DNA of 42,360 bases from an uncultured Lachnospiraceae bacterium. Its GTDB lineage: Bacteria > Bacillota > Clostridia > Lachnospirales > Lachnospiraceae. Under the pieces are notes generated by a model. The model saw nothing but the letters and a program-made list of their open reading frames with translations. It had not been told where the DNA came from and ran no database searches. Position numbers and translations under genes: made by a program. Below, piece after piece: positions 7,822 through 17,284 of the stretch (positions are counted from its first letter, which is position 1; every line of letters begins with the position of its first letter). Location: the NCBI GenBank assembly GCA_902777355.1, contig CACYTU010000046.1:1-42360 (forward strand), read 5' to 3'.

Positions 7822-9099
7822 TCAGTCCCTTACGACGACCGAGATTCCGTTGGGTATGCAGGTCAATGATGCGTTTTCGCCCTTGATCTCCCTGGCGCGC
7901 CTGTAGGCGGCCTCGAGGGTAGGCGCGTATTCCATCTTCAGGCCTTCGATCATGTCCTTCTGGTCTTCGTTGGCGACAAAGATCACCTTGTACTTGCGGA
8001 CAATGCGGGCCAGGATCTGGCTGCACCACTGGTCGGGAGCGGTCTTTTCCTGAGGGGTGGCCAGGAATTTCTGATAGGCGGTCTCGATATCGGGTTCGTC
8101 CGCGATAATGTGATAGAAGAAATCACCGCCCGTGCCATCCGAGCAGGAGGCCAGCATGATGATGACAGCGCCATCGTTTGCGGTTGCCTCGCCGGCTGTC
8201 ATGCCCTTGGGGGACTGATAGGCGTTCTGGTCCAGAGGATAGCCGCCGTTTGTGGTGATGACGATATCGGCATAGGCAGGCTTCACGCACACATAGTCAG
8301 CGATAAAGTCACAGCCCTTGCGGTGAGCGGTCTCATAGTTGCCTGCAAAAGCCGCAACAGTCTTTTTGTTCTCATCGATGACAACGTTGACGATATAGGC
8401 CAGCTTTGCCATTTTCGCCGCCGCCAGCATATCTTCATGCATGGGATTGTGGTCCAGAATTCCGGTGCGGGAATAGGGGCTGTCGATGAACTTGGAGCAG
8501 TGGTTGCCCATGACTGTGACGGCATCCGCCACGCCCGGGAGAATGCTCTTGCGCCCGCCCGAGAAGCCGGCGAAGAAATGAGGCTCGATAAAGCCTTCCG
8601 CGACCAGAAGGGAAGTTCCGATCGCGACCTTGTCTATGATGCAGTCAGGCCCGCTGGGCAGGACGCCGACCTTGACATTTTTCGAGGGATCGTGAGCGTC
8701 ATGGACTACGATATGGTCCTTAAACTCTTCGTAAAGCTCATCGCCCAGTTTGTTTTTGAGTTCCTCGATGGTTGTGGGACGGTGGAAGCCTGTGGAAACC
8801 AAAAGGGTGATCTTGATATCGGGATTGCCCTGGCGGAGTTCACGGACCATGTTGGGCAGAATGTCTCTGCTGGGAACAGGTCTTGTGTGATCGCTGATGA
8901 TAATGACACAGTCCTCTTTTCCTTTGGCCAGCTCATACAGCCTGGGGCTGTCAATCGGATTCTCCATTGCCTCACGTACGATATCAAGGCCTGTCCTGTC
9001 ACTCTTGAGCTGGTCCACTTTACTGGTCAGGACGGGTGTATCGTCCGGTACCTGCAGGTCCTGTGTGGTCTGTGCATAAAAAAATTTGACTGTCTTCAT
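7822..9099 (-). CDS. larA: LarA-type nickel-dependent lactate racemase
   Basis: This 425-residue protein has the length and motifs of the LarA family, which interconverts D- and L-lactate or related 2-hydroxy acids using a nickel-pincer (NPN) cofactor. Seen are SDHTRPVP, STGFHRP (catalytic His region), EPHFFAGFSGGRKSILPG (a His and the Lys expected to bind the pincer cofactor covalently) and GGYPLDQNAYQSPKG. It is probably cytoplasmic. Cofactor synthesis needs LarB, LarC and LarE, and none is in the window, so they must be elsewhere or this is a paralogue with another substrate. It stands alone, with about 470 bases of spacer before it. Confidence 0.9.
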   Translation of the reverse strand: MKTVKFFYAQTTQDLQVPDDTPVLTSKVDQLKSDRTGLDIVREAMENPIDSPRLYELAKGKEDCVIIISDHTRPVPSRDILPNMVRELRQGNPDIKITLLVSTGFHRPTTIEELKNKLGDELYEEFKDHIVVHDAHDPSKNVKVGVLPSGPDCIIDKVAIGTSLLVAEGFIEPHFFAGFSGGRKSILPGVADAVTVMGNHCSKFIDSPYSRTGILDHNPMHEDMLAAAKMAKLAYIVNVVIDENKKTVAAFAGNYETAHRKGCDFIADYVCVKPAYADIVITTNGGYPLDQNAYQSPKGMTAGEATANDGAVIIMLASCSDGTGGDFFYHIIADEPDIETAYQKFLATPQEKTAPDQWCSQILARIVRKYKVIFVANEDQKDMIEGLKMEYAPTLEAAYRRAREIKGENASLTCIPNGISVVVRD

Positions 9100-9575
9100 A
9101 GATTCTGACTCTCCTTCCCCTAAAAGAGAACTATTCTGTATCTGTCCTTCCGTTTCAGTACGCTGGTGATCTTTCTGACTGGCGTTGCGTATTCACACGT
9201 TTTTTCCGACACAGAATACTGGTCACGACCGGCTGACGGCCGTAAACATATGCCGGATTCAGGCCCGACTTCCCCTTAATTAATTTTACCATCCAATCCA
9301 CATATATCCACTCTGTTTATACAATTTCCGGAAAAGGCTCAAAAAAAATACAAAAAATACACCGGCCGGCCTGTGCCATAACAGGACAGAAGAAGCCGCG
9401 GCAGCTCCCTCTCCCGGGTGCAGGCCGCGGCTTTGCCATATCTGATATTCATCCGATATTCTGTTTTCTGTTTTTACGTTTTTCTGTTTTTTACGTTTTT
9501 ATATCCACTATTATTATGTCCACAATTTTTTTATGTCCACTATTTTTATTTTCTATATTCTTATGTTCTGTTTTT
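9100..9575. other. Spacer between larA and corC, hairpin and AT-rich repeats
   Basis: No gene is seen. A stem of GAAGCCGCGG and CCGCGGCTT (about 9394-9433) around a 23-base loop may stop transcription, but its T tract is weak. Positions about 9465-9590 hold imperfect 14-20 bp repeats (TTTTTACG and TATGTCCACTATT). No clear promoter was picked for larA. Confidence 0.5.
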
Positions 9576-10835
9576 TTAATTTTTCGATGGAGATTTGTCC
9601 ACAAATATTTTCCGGACTCTTCTCTCTGAGATCTCCAGGATCCGGAAGTCAACGTTTTCATAACTGAATGTACTGTTGACATTGGGAAATCCATTGTTGA
9701 TCTCGATGCACCATCCGCCCACTGTCTCGGAGTCGAAGGGGAATTTGTCCTCATCCCAATGCATCAGTTCCAGGAAGTCGGATACAGGCATGTCTCCGTC
9801 AAGTTCATAGGTCCCGTCGCCCTGTTCCACGACTTCGCGCTCAACCGTATCTGTCTCATCCCAGATTTCTCCGACAAGCTGTTCAAGGACATCCTCCATG
9901 GACACGACACCCAGAGTGCCTCCGTACTCATCCGTGACAACAGCCAGATGCTGCTGGGAATTGCGAAGTGAAGACAGCACCGCGGGCAGCTTCATTGTTT
10001 TATACACGTAGCAGGTGGGCATCAGAAGCTTCCTGATCTCCACCTTGTCGCGGTCGATCATGGCCTTGAGCACCCGGTTCAGGGACAAAATGCCGATCAC
10101 ATGGTCAATGCTGTCCTCGTAGACCGGAATCCGTGAAAAGGGGGATGTCTCGATCAGCTGCAGGATTTCATCCCAGGGATCATCAATATCGATAGCGGTG
10201 ATATCCACGCGGGCAGTCATGACTTCAGAGGCGGATGTCTCGCTGAAGTCGATTGCGGCGCTGACGAGCTCCGAGGCATCCTCGTCGAGAATATCCTCGT
10301 TTTCCGCCATGTCGATCATGGTGTGAAGTTCCGCCAGGACCACATCGCTGTCATCGGACGGCAGGTCCGGCAGAAGCCGGGTGATCAGATTCACAAGCCC
10401 GACCACGATCACGGTCACAGGCTTAAGGACGATCATCAAAACATGCAGGGGACGGGCAAAAGCCCGGGCAAAGCGGGTGGCGTTCTTCTTTGCCGTGATC
10501 TTGGGGATGGTCTCCCCGAAGATGACGACTGCGATTGTGATCGCAAGGGTCGAAATCCATGTATATTCTTCACTGAGAACTGCCATGACCGCCAGTGAAC
10601 CCATGGAAGAAGCCGCTATATTGACCAGATTGTTCCCCACGAGAATGGCTGAGAGCACAACGTCGAAGCCCTCCCGGATCCTGACCGCTCTGGCTGCCTT
10701 CCTGTCCCCGTTATCTCTCTGGTGCTCCAGACGCACCTTGCTGCAGGCAGAATAGGACATTTCCGACGCGGAGAAAAAAGCAGAACAGGCGATGCAGAAA
10801 ATGATGCCGGCTATATAGACATAAAACATACCCAT
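9576..10835 (-). CDS. CorC/HlyC-type membrane protein (CNNM + CBS pair), copy 1
   Basis: This 419-residue protein has an N-terminal DUF21/CNNM region with three or four membrane segments (about residues 1-140), a CBS-domain pair (about 200-320, with FSRIPVYEDSIDHVIGIL and LAVVTDEYGGTLGVVSMEDVLEQLVGEIWDE) and a C-terminal CorC/HlyC transporter-associated domain. The family is linked to Mg2+/Co2+ efflux or homeostasis and is often misnamed hemolysin. It starts six bases after the stop of a second copy; its ribosome site, GGAGG, lies in the tail of that gene, so the two are co-transcribed. The substrate cannot be read from sequence. Confidence 0.9.
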   Translation of the reverse strand: MGMFYVYIAGIIFCIACSAFFSASEMSYSACSKVRLEHQRDNGDRKAARAVRIREGFDVVLSAILVGNNLVNIAASSMGSLAVMAVLSEEYTWISTLAITIAVVIFGETIPKITAKKNATRFARAFARPLHVLMIVLKPVTVIVVGLVNLITRLLPDLPSDDSDVVLAELHTMIDMAENEDILDEDASELVSAAIDFSETSASEVMTARVDITAIDIDDPWDEILQLIETSPFSRIPVYEDSIDHVIGILSLNRVLKAMIDRDKVEIRKLLMPTCYVYKTMKLPAVLSSLRNSQQHLAVVTDEYGGTLGVVSMEDVLEQLVGEIWDETDTVEREVVEQGDGTYELDGDMPVSDFLELMHWDEDKFPFDSETVGGWCIEINNGFPNVNSTFSYENVDFRILEISERRVRKIFVDKSPSKN

Positions 10836-10841
10836 CCTCCG

Positions 10842-12359
10842 TCACCTCCTGTTATTTGTGCCGCTTTTGGAAAAGGCGCGGGAATAGTGCCTGCCCTGTT
10901 CCTGGCGGATCCGGTAGGCGCGCCCTTCCGCAAATGCGCGGGCATCCTCTTCTGTAAATCCACCTTCATCAGATTCTGAACCGGCATCATCTTCCGGAGA
11001 ACTGTCTCTTCCCTCAACGTGGTCGTCACTGATAAACCGGCCGGTCTCGGGATCTATGCCCGACATTGCGGCGGCGTCACGGTCTTTCTCCAGTTCTTCC
11101 TCCGTCAGACGCCTGACCTTCAGACGCATGATGCGGTTCTGGCGCATCACGAGAATGGAAATCTCAATTCCAAGGTATTTAAAGCTGTCGCCGGCGACAG
11201 GAATCTGAGGAAATACTTCATAGGCCAGCTCATTCATCAGCTTGCGTCCGATTCTCTCCTCTTCCGCCTCCGTGTAGGGAATTCCCAGCTCGTCCAGCAC
11301 ATCGAGCACATGCTCCTCCGGATTGACGCTGTAGGAGCCGTCCGTCATCGGCACGACGTTGCGCACCGCGCGGTCGTCCTCGTCCCAGATTTCGCCAACC
11401 AGCTCCTCCAGAATGTCTTCGTCAGTGACGATTCCCAGGGTCCCGCCGTAATTGTCCGTGACCACCGCGATATTGATCTTTTTGCGCGACATAATCTCCA
11501 GAAGATCATCGATCTTGGTCGATTGATGAATGAAATAAGGCTCATAGAGCAGCGGACGGATATCCAGCGCCCGGCCTCTGCGGATATAGTGGCGGATATA
11601 GCGGCGGATGTGCAGGATTCCGATAATATGGTCGATCGACCCCTCATAGACCGGCAGGCGGCTGTGATTCTGCTCCTTGATAAATGCCAGAATCTCTTCC
11701 TGAGGCATATCGATATCGATCGCCGCCACATCGACCCGGCTTGTCAGGATACTCTCTACTGTGACTCCGCCGAACTGCAGGGCGGATGAGATGAGATCTT
11801 CCTGCTCCTCGTCAATCTTGCCCTCCTCGGCCATATCCTCGATGATATCGTAAATATCATTTTCGGTGACAGATGTCTCGTCGTCCCCTTTCGTCAGTTT
11901 CGCTGCCGCATTGCCGATCAGTGTCAGCAGTGCCGCCAGCGGGCCAAGGATCTTCATCAGCACATTGAGCAGCCATGCCGTCGAAAGGCTTAGGGGTTCA
12001 CAATATTTGCGCGCAACACTTTTAGGCAGCATCTCTCCGAAGAAAAATACTACCAGCGTGGTGACCAGTGTGGAAATGGAAACTGCAGAGACGCCCCATC
12101 GCTTGGTCACATAGACGGTCACGATGGAACCGGTGGCAATGTGCACTATATTGGTGCAGATCAGAAGCGTTGTGATTGCTTTTTCAAACCGCTCAGTAAT
12201 ACGAAGGGCACGCACAGCCCTGGCATCCCCTTTTTCCGCAAGTGTCTTCAGACGCACCCGGGAGACCGATGAGAACGCTGTTTCCATCACGGCAAAGAGC
12301 ATAGCGGCTAAAAGCAGCAAAAGAATAATCAGCCATGTAGATCGACTGGCATCATCCAT
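10842..12359 (-). CDS. CorC/HlyC-type membrane protein (CNNM + CBS pair), copy 2
   Basis: This is a 505-residue paralogue of the next gene, with the same order: DUF21/CNNM membrane region (residues about 5-140), CBS pair (about 200-330, with HSRLPVYEGSIDHIIGILHI and IAVVTDNYGGTLGIVTDEDILEELVGEIWDE), then the CorC-associated domain. It differs by an acidic C-terminal extension of about 80 residues (DDHVEGRDSSPEDDAGSESDEGG). Tandem CNNM proteins may form homo- or hetero-dimers through the CBS domains, which bind ATP-Mg in characterised members. It is the first gene of the pair. The perfect palindrome at 12425-12474 lies upstream. Confidence 0.9.
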   Translation of the reverse strand: MDDASRSTWLIILLLLLAAMLFAVMETAFSSVSRVRLKTLAEKGDARAVRALRITERFEKAITTLLICTNIVHIATGSIVTVYVTKRWGVSAVSISTLVTTLVVFFFGEMLPKSVARKYCEPLSLSTAWLLNVLMKILGPLAALLTLIGNAAAKLTKGDDETSVTENDIYDIIEDMAEEGKIDEEQEDLISSALQFGGVTVESILTSRVDVAAIDIDMPQEEILAFIKEQNHSRLPVYEGSIDHIIGILHIRRYIRHYIRRGRALDIRPLLYEPYFIHQSTKIDDLLEIMSRKKINIAVVTDNYGGTLGIVTDEDILEELVGEIWDEDDRAVRNVVPMTDGSYSVNPEEHVLDVLDELGIPYTEAEEERIGRKLMNELAYEVFPQIPVAGDSFKYLGIEISILVMRQNRIMRLKVRRLTEEELEKDRDAAAMSGIDPETGRFISDDHVEGRDSSPEDDAGSESDEGGFTEEDARAFAEGRAYRIRQEQGRHYSRAFSKSGTNNRR

Positions 12360-12860
12360 AGAAGTATATCACTCTCCTTTATTTCTTCTGCCGGACACGG
12401 ACCTGATCCGGCACCGGCTTAAATAATCAGGAAATCACGTGTACTGCGTGATGAATCAAAAACAATTCCTGATTTCGAAAGTATACCACACAACATAGAT
12501 GTTATCAAACTTTTCACAGCTATACTGCCGCCTGTTTTTCGCCCTGTAAAACTGCTCTCAGTCATGAGCCATATAAATTTCCTGCATAGGCCGTCACCGC
12601 GTTTTTTTAGTCATTCCATTAGATATCGACCATTGATTTGTACGATTTATAGTTTGATAATTCTCTAAGAGGCACACATGAAATAATGCCTGTTTTCCGG
12701 GCGGGATAATGTCCGCAAACCCGCATGCATCCATATCGGATCCGCGGTTTTCCGGCCTGTCTGCCCAATCCATGGTCCCCCTTCCGGACTGAACTGCTAC
12801 ACTTGCGTATCCGGGCTTTTGTCCGGGCACACATGATCAATCTGAAAAGGAGTCTAAAGA
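12360..12860. other. Divergent spacer between corC pair and ald
   Basis: No gene is supported; a 78-residue open frame at 12594-12830 lacks support. A nested palindrome lies at 12425-12474: outer arms AATCAGGAA and TTCCTGATT, inner arms ATCACG and CGTGAT. It could be an operator or RNA hairpin for the minus-strand corC pair. The ald promoter candidate and its leader occupy the right part. Confidence 0.5.
12633..12661 (+). promoter_or_regulatory. Candidate sigma-A promoter for ald
   Basis: TTGATT (12633-12638), a 17-base spacer and GATAAT (12656-12661) fit a sigma-A promoter. Transcription would start near 12668, giving a leader of about 190 bases before the ald ATG. Confidence 0.4.
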
Positions 12861-13973
12861 ATGAAAATCGGATGTGTAAGAGAAATCAAAAACAATGAAT
12901 TCAGAGTGGGGCTCACTCCCGACAATGTACGGGCATATACAGCTGCAGGCCACGAAGTCCTCATCGAGAAAGGTGCCGGTCTTGGCTCCGGTTTCCAGGA
13001 TGAAGAGTACATCGCTGCCGGCGCTTCCATGTCCGACAGCGCTGCGGATGTCTGGAATAATGTCGAGATGATGGTAAAGGTCAAAGAGCCGCTCGAGGAG
13101 GAATACCCCCTCTTCCACGATGGACTGATTCTCTACACATACCTTCATCTGGCAGCCGACAAGCCGCAGGCGGATGCCCTGCTTGCCGGCAAAGTAAAAG
13201 CCGTGGCCTACGAGACCATGCAGGAAGATGACCGTTCCCTTCCCTGCCTGGCTCCCATGAGCCAGATCGCGGGACGTCTCTCCATCCAGGAGGGCGCCAA
13301 ATACCTGGAGAAGCGCTTCGGCGGTGAGGGAATCCTTCTGGCGGGCGTTCCCGGAACCCCCAAGGCAAATGTCGTCATTCTGGGCGGCGGCACGGTCGGC
13401 ACCAATGCCTGCAGGCTCGCCGTCGGTATGGGCGCCAATGTGACGATCTTCGATGTCAATCTGAAGCGTCTGGAGGAGCTTGACAACATGTTCGGTTCCC
13501 GCATCCAGACCCTGGTCTCCACTGACAGCAGCATTGAGAAAGCTGTGAAGGAAGCCGATCTCGTGATCGGGTCCGTCCTGATCCCCGGCGCTTCGACCCC
13601 CAAACTCTTTAAGAAAAAATACCTGCCTGAGATGAAGAACGGGGCGGTTTTCGTGGACGTGGCGATCGACCAGGGCGGCTGCGGCGAGAGCAGCAAAGTG
13701 ACGACACATGACGATCCTGTCTTCATCGAAGAGGGAGTCGTTCACTACTGCGTGGGCAACATGCCCGGTGCGGTTCCGCGCACCAGCACCATCGCCCTGA
13801 CAAACGCAACCCTCAGCTACGGTCTGAAGATCGCAAAAGACGGTCTGGAAGCTGCCTGCAAAGACAGCCGCGCTATCCTTCTGGGAGTCAACTGCTACGA
13901 CGGCAAGATGACAAACAAAAACGTCGCGGACGCTCTGGCCTATGACTATGTCGATCTCATGACCCTGATCTGA
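12861..13973 (+). CDS. ald: Alanine dehydrogenase
   Basis: AAGGAG lies about nine bases before the ATG. The 370-residue protein matches the family along its whole length: substrate-binding REIKNNEFRVGLTP at the N-terminus, VKVKEP with Lys75, catalytic His96 in YLHLAAD, and a Rossmann NAD site GGGTVGTNACRLAVGMGANV near residues 173-192. It also has DVAIDQGGC and the C-terminal NMPGAVPRTSTIALTNAT. It catalyses NAD-dependent interconversion of L-alanine and pyruvate plus ammonia in the cytoplasm. In anaerobes it may serve alanine catabolism or ammonium assimilation. It is a single gene with its own candidate promoter and a terminator. Confidence 0.96.
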   Translation: MKIGCVREIKNNEFRVGLTPDNVRAYTAAGHEVLIEKGAGLGSGFQDEEYIAAGASMSDSAADVWNNVEMMVKVKEPLEEEYPLFHDGLILYTYLHLAADKPQADALLAGKVKAVAYETMQEDDRSLPCLAPMSQIAGRLSIQEGAKYLEKRFGGEGILLAGVPGTPKANVVILGGGTVGTNACRLAVGMGANVTIFDVNLKRLEELDNMFGSRIQTLVSTDSSIEKAVKEADLVIGSVLIPGASTPKLFKKKYLPEMKNGAVFVDVAIDQGGCGESSKVTTHDDPVFIEEGVVHYCVGNMPGAVPRTSTIALTNATLSYGLKIAKDGLEAACKDSRAILLGVNCYDGKMTNKNVADALAYDYVDLMTLI

Positions 13974-14021
13974 AAACACATTACACTGCAGTGTCATAAA
14001 ATACTATTAATGTCATAAAAA

Positions 14022-14087
14022 AGAGCCGCGCGGCCCCGGGATGATCAATCACAGATCTTCTTCCCGGACCGGGCGGCTTTTTTCTTT
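14022..14087 (+). terminator. Terminator after ald
   Basis: AGCCGC (14023-14028) and GCGGCT (14073-14078) pair, extended inside by GG-CCCGGG and CCCGG-CC. A T-rich tail follows at 14078-14087. The A-rich left flank lets it also serve the convergent ribH side. Confidence 0.75.
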
Positions 14088-14144
14088 TATTTTTTATTAT
14101 TTACTTTTTTACTTTTTCTTTTCCGCTATTGTCTGCCGGAACAG

Positions 14145-14612
14145 TCAGTCTCCCATTTCACGGATCAGGTTGACCATCTCGATAGCTCCCAGGGCGCAGT
14201 CATAGCCCTTGTTACCTGCCTTGGTGCCGGCGCGCTCGATGGCCTGCTCGATATTCTCTGTCGTGACCACGCCGAACATGACAGGCACGCCGCTCTCGAG
14301 AGAAGCTGCCGCGACGCCCTTGGAGACCTCATTGCACACATAGTCGTAGTGGCTGGTCGATCCGCGGATCACAGCGCCCAGAGCGATGACAGCGTCGTAT
14401 TTTCCGCTCTTTGCCATCTTCTTGGCGATGAGGGGAATCTCAAAGGCGCCCGGAACCCATGCGACATCGATGTTGTCTTCATCGATATCATGTCTGATCA
14501 GTCCGTCCATGGCTCCGCCCAGAAGCTTGGATGTGATAAATTCATTGAAACGGGCGACAACGATACCGATGCGGACTCCCTTTGCTACCATTTTGCCTTC
14601 AAATGTCTTCAT
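14145..14612 (-). CDS. ribH: 6,7-dimethyl-8-ribityllumazine synthase
   Basis: This 155-residue protein has the usual length of the family. It shows [10 protein letters not shown] near the N-terminus, [28 protein letters not shown] (His89-type catalytic residue in TSHYD) and [24 protein letters not shown]. It condenses 5-amino-6-ribitylaminouracil with 3,4-dihydroxy-2-butanone 4-phosphate, usually as a 60-mer or pentamer. GGAGG about ten bases upstream fixes the start. It is the last gene of ribD-ribE-ribBA-ribH, 94 bases after ribBA, and should be under the FMN riboswitch. Confidence 0.96.
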   Translation of the reverse strand: MKTFEGKMVAKGVRIGIVVARFNEFITSKLLGGAMDGLIRHDIDEDNIDVAWVPGAFEIPLIAKKMAKSGKYDAVIALGAVIRGSTSHYDYVCNEVSKGVAAASLESGVPVMFGVVTTENIEQAIERAGTKAGNKGYDCALGAIEMVNLIREMGD

Positions 14613-14706
14613 TTTATTTATTCCTCCATTCCTGATTCTCGAATATTTTAATCTGTTCTGTATTTCTCAAACCTTCTGCAGATTTGTCTGATATGGTCTG
14701 ATACTG

Positions 14707-15906
14707 TCAGATATTGATGATGTGGCCCATTCTCTTTTTCTTTGTCTTGAGATAAAAAGCGTCATAGGGTGTGACCTTCATCTGGATCGGCACCCGCTCA
14801 GAGATCTCCAGTCCGAACTCCTCCAGCTGGTAGACCTTGTCGGGATTGTTGGTGAGAAGGCGCATGCTCTTGACTCCGAGTTCTCTCAGGATCTGGGCTC
14901 CGATGAAGTATTCGCGCTCGTCTCCCCTGAATCCCAGGGCCAGATTGGCGTCAAGTGTGTCCATTCCCTTCTCCTGAAGCTCATAGGCGCGGAGTTTGTT
15001 GATCAGTCCGATCCCGCGGCCTTCCTGGCGCATGTAGAGGAGGATTCCCCTTCCTTCTTTTTCAATCTGGGTCATGGCCGAGGCCAGCTGCTGGCCGCAG
15101 TCGCAGCGCAGGGAGCCGAAGGTATCGCCGGTCAGGCACTCCGAGTGGACGCGGCAGAGGATGTCCTTTCCGTCGCCGATTTCTCCCTTGACCAGAGCTA
15201 CATGGTGCTCGCCATTGAGACGATTGACAAACCCGTAGGCGCGGAAATCGCCGTACTTGGTCGGCATGCTCACCTCCGCCACCCTGTCCACCAGCCTGTC
15301 GTGGCACTTCCGGTAGCTCTGCAGTTCCTTGATGCTGATGAATGTGAGACCCCATTTTTCAGCCAGCTGCTTGAGTTCTTTGGTCCGCATCATGGTCCCG
15401 TCTTCCCGCATGATCTCGCAGCACAGGCCGCATGCCTTCAGTCCCGCCAGCCGGCACAGATCCACAGTCGCCTCGGTGTGGCCGTTGCGCTCCAGTACTC
15501 CGTTGGGCTTGGCCAGCAGGGGGAACATATGGCCCGGTCTGCGGAAATCGCCGGGCTGGGCGTCATCCTGAACACAGGCCATGGCAGTCACTGAGCGCTC
15601 CTTGGCGGAGATTCCTGTCGATGTCGAAGCATGGTCGATGGAGATGGTGAAAGCGGTCTCGTGGTTGTCGGTGTTGGTCCTGACCATCTGCGGAATCTGC
15701 AGCCTGCGGACAAATTCCTCCGCCATGGGCATGCAGATCAGCCCCTTGCCGTGGGTGGCCATAAAGTTGATATTTTCTGTTGTCGCAAATTCCGCCGCGC
15801 AGATAAAATCTCCCTCATTCTCCCGGTCGGGATCATCCACCACAAGGATGATTTTGCCGTCCCTCAGATCCTGAAGTGCCTGCTCAATTGCCTGAAATTC
15901 ATTCAT
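14707..15906 (-). CDS. ribBA: Bifunctional DHBP synthase / GTP cyclohydrolase II
   Basis: The ATG at 15906 has GGAGG eight bases upstream; a GTG at 15909 is an alternative. The N-terminal half (to about residue 200) is 3,4-dihydroxy-2-butanone-4-phosphate synthase, with [22 protein letters not shown] and RPGHMFPL. The C-terminal half is GTP cyclohydrolase II, with the zinc Cys triplet in [15 protein letters not shown] and RQEGRGIGL. It supplies both precursors of riboflavin from ribulose-5-phosphate and GTP. At about 400 residues it has the usual fused length. Between it and ribE lies an array of 51-bp repeats. Confidence 0.96.
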   Translation of the reverse strand: MNEFQAIEQALQDLRDGKIILVVDDPDRENEGDFICAAEFATTENINFMATHGKGLICMPMAEEFVRRLQIPQMVRTNTDNHETAFTISIDHASTSTGISAKERSVTAMACVQDDAQPGDFRRPGHMFPLLAKPNGVLERNGHTEATVDLCRLAGLKACGLCCEIMREDGTMMRTKELKQLAEKWGLTFISIKELQSYRKCHDRLVDRVAEVSMPTKYGDFRAYGFVNRLNGEHHVALVKGEIGDGKDILCRVHSECLTGDTFGSLRCDCGQQLASAMTQIEKEGRGILLYMRQEGRGIGLINKLRAYELQEKGMDTLDANLALGFRGDEREYFIGAQILRELGVKSMRLLTNNPDKVYQLEEFGLEISERVPIQMKVTPYDAFYLKTKKKRMGHIINI

Positions 15907-15969
15907 CACTTTTTCCTCCGGATTTTTTCTTTACCAAAAAGCCCTTTTGCGGCAGCCTTAGCGCCGCCG

Positions 15970-16240
15970 GCTCTGATTCACATTGCTTTGTCCCCGTCCG
16001 CGGCCGCCTTTGGGCCGCTTCACCGGGTTCTCATTGCTTTGTCTCCGTCTGCGGCCGCCTTTGGGCCGCTTCACCGGATTCACATTGCTTTATCCCCGTC
16101 CGCGGCCGCCTTTGGGCCGCTTCACCGGGTTCTCATTGCTTTGTCTCCGTCTGCGGCTGCCTTTGGGCCGCTTCACCGGATTCACATTGCTTTGTCCCTG
16201 TCTGCGGCCGCCTTTTTGGCCGCTTCACCGGGTTACATAC
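15970..16240. repeat. 51-bp tandem repeats with internal palindrome inside the rib operon
   Basis: Five or so units (16021, 16072, 16123, 16174 and flanking partial units) repeat CACCGG(G/A)TT(C/A), an ATTGCTTTGTC segment and GCGGCCGCCTTTGGGCCGC. Each unit can form a small hairpin from GCGGCC and GGCCGC. The 51-bp period is a multiple of three, which keeps several frames open, but I see no ribosome site or gene. It separates ribE from ribBA within one operon. Confidence 0.85.
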
Positions 16241-16305
16241 ACTTTGATTCAAATATATATTTTTCCAGCTTTATATCTGCTTTCTGACACTTTACTGCGC
16301 TGGCA

Positions 16306-17034
16306 TCAAAAGCCGTTTTTCAATAAAAAGTCCCGGGTGATCCCGCCTGATGAAGAGCTTTTTCCCTTTGAAGCTCCCTTTGAAGCGCCGCTTCCCGGGA
16401 TCACGCTCCCTTCTTTTTCCTGTCCGGGCGCACTGTTGGGGGCAGGCCCCAGATAGAGCAGCTTCTCCACATATTTTCCTATGATGTCTGTCTCCAGATT
16501 GACCGAGTCGCCTTTCCTGCGGTCCTGCAGGGCCGTCACGCTCACCGTGTGCGGAATCGCGGAAATCGAAAAAGTCTGTTCCCCGACCTCCGCGACTGTC
16601 AGGCTGATGCCGTCGATCGTGATCGATCCTTTTTCCACAATGTACCTCATAACATGGGGTTCCGCCCGGAAAGTATACCAGACTGCGTTGTCATCGCGGC
16701 GCGTCTGTGTGATGATCCCGACGCCGTCCACGTGGCCTGCCACGATGTGGCCGCCGAATCTGCCGTCTGCCGCCATGGCCCGCTCCAGATTGACGCGGCT
16801 GCCGGGGGCAAGCTTTGAAAAGGAAGTCCTCCGCAGTGTCTCATGCATGACGTCTGCCGTGAAGGAATCGCTGCCCAGGCTGGTCACGGTCAGACAGATT
16901 CCGTTGACGGCGATACTGTCTCCGATATGTGCGTCTTCCAGCACTTTTTTAGCTGAAATCGTGAGTACTGCCGAGGCGCGTCCTTTTTGAATCTGCCGGA
17001 CGATACCCATCTCTTCCACAATTCCTGTAAACAT
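16306..17034 (-). CDS. ribE: Riboflavin synthase, alpha chain
   Basis: The ATG at 17034 (MFTGIVEEMG, the family's classic start) has GGAGG a few bases upstream; the open frame reaches 17046. There are two lumazine-binding repeats, residues about 1-97 and 98-200, each with a GDSIAVNGICLTV / GSITIDGISLTV type motif, and the first carries GGHIVAGHVDG. It dismutates two 6,7-dimethyl-8-ribityllumazine molecules into riboflavin. The last 35 residues or so are a Gly/Ser/Lys-rich tail absent from most homologues (EGSVIPGSGASKGASKGKSS). It is the second gene of the rib operon. Confidence 0.95.
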   Translation of the reverse strand: MFTGIVEEMGIVRQIQKGRASAVLTISAKKVLEDAHIGDSIAVNGICLTVTSLGSDSFTADVMHETLRRTSFSKLAPGSRVNLERAMAADGRFGGHIVAGHVDGVGIITQTRRDDNAVWYTFRAEPHVMRYIVEKGSITIDGISLTVAEVGEQTFSISAIPHTVSVTALQDRRKGDSVNLETDIIGKYVEKLLYLGPAPNSAPGQEKEGSVIPGSGASKGASKGKSSSSGGITRDFLLKNGF

Positions 17035-17127
17035 TTTTACCTCCAAATCCGGGCGCTGTGCCTCGTCGGAACAGCCTCCCGGTCCGCCCTTTCTCTTATG
17101 TCAGGATGCTCCTGACCAGGTACGGAG

Positions 17128-17284
17128 CAGAACATTTCAGTTCTTCCTCAGCCGGGTCCGGAACTGAACATCGCGGCTCTTTCTCTGCCTGCTTCAGCAC
17201 AGGACATCTGAGTTCTTCCCTGACCGGGTCCGGAACTGAACATCGCGGCTCTTTCTCTGTCTGCTTCAGCACAGGACATCGCCG
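17128..17284. repeat. Two-unit direct repeat of about 72 bp between ribD and ribE
   Basis: Two imperfect units share GGGTCCGGAACTGAACATCG and CTTCAGCACAGGACATC. The array runs into the end of ribD, so the last codons of ribD (about SGDVLC) are built from repeat sequence. It has no coding sign of its own. Confidence 0.8.

Noticed and set aside
12594-12840. Minus-strand frames in the ald leader
   Set aside because: No ribosome site; they overlap the candidate ald promoter and leader.
15876-16287. Repeat-rich open frames between ribBA and ribE
   Set aside because: The 51-bp period keeps several frames open. Products are periodic Ala/Pro/Leu-rich sequences without a ribosome site.
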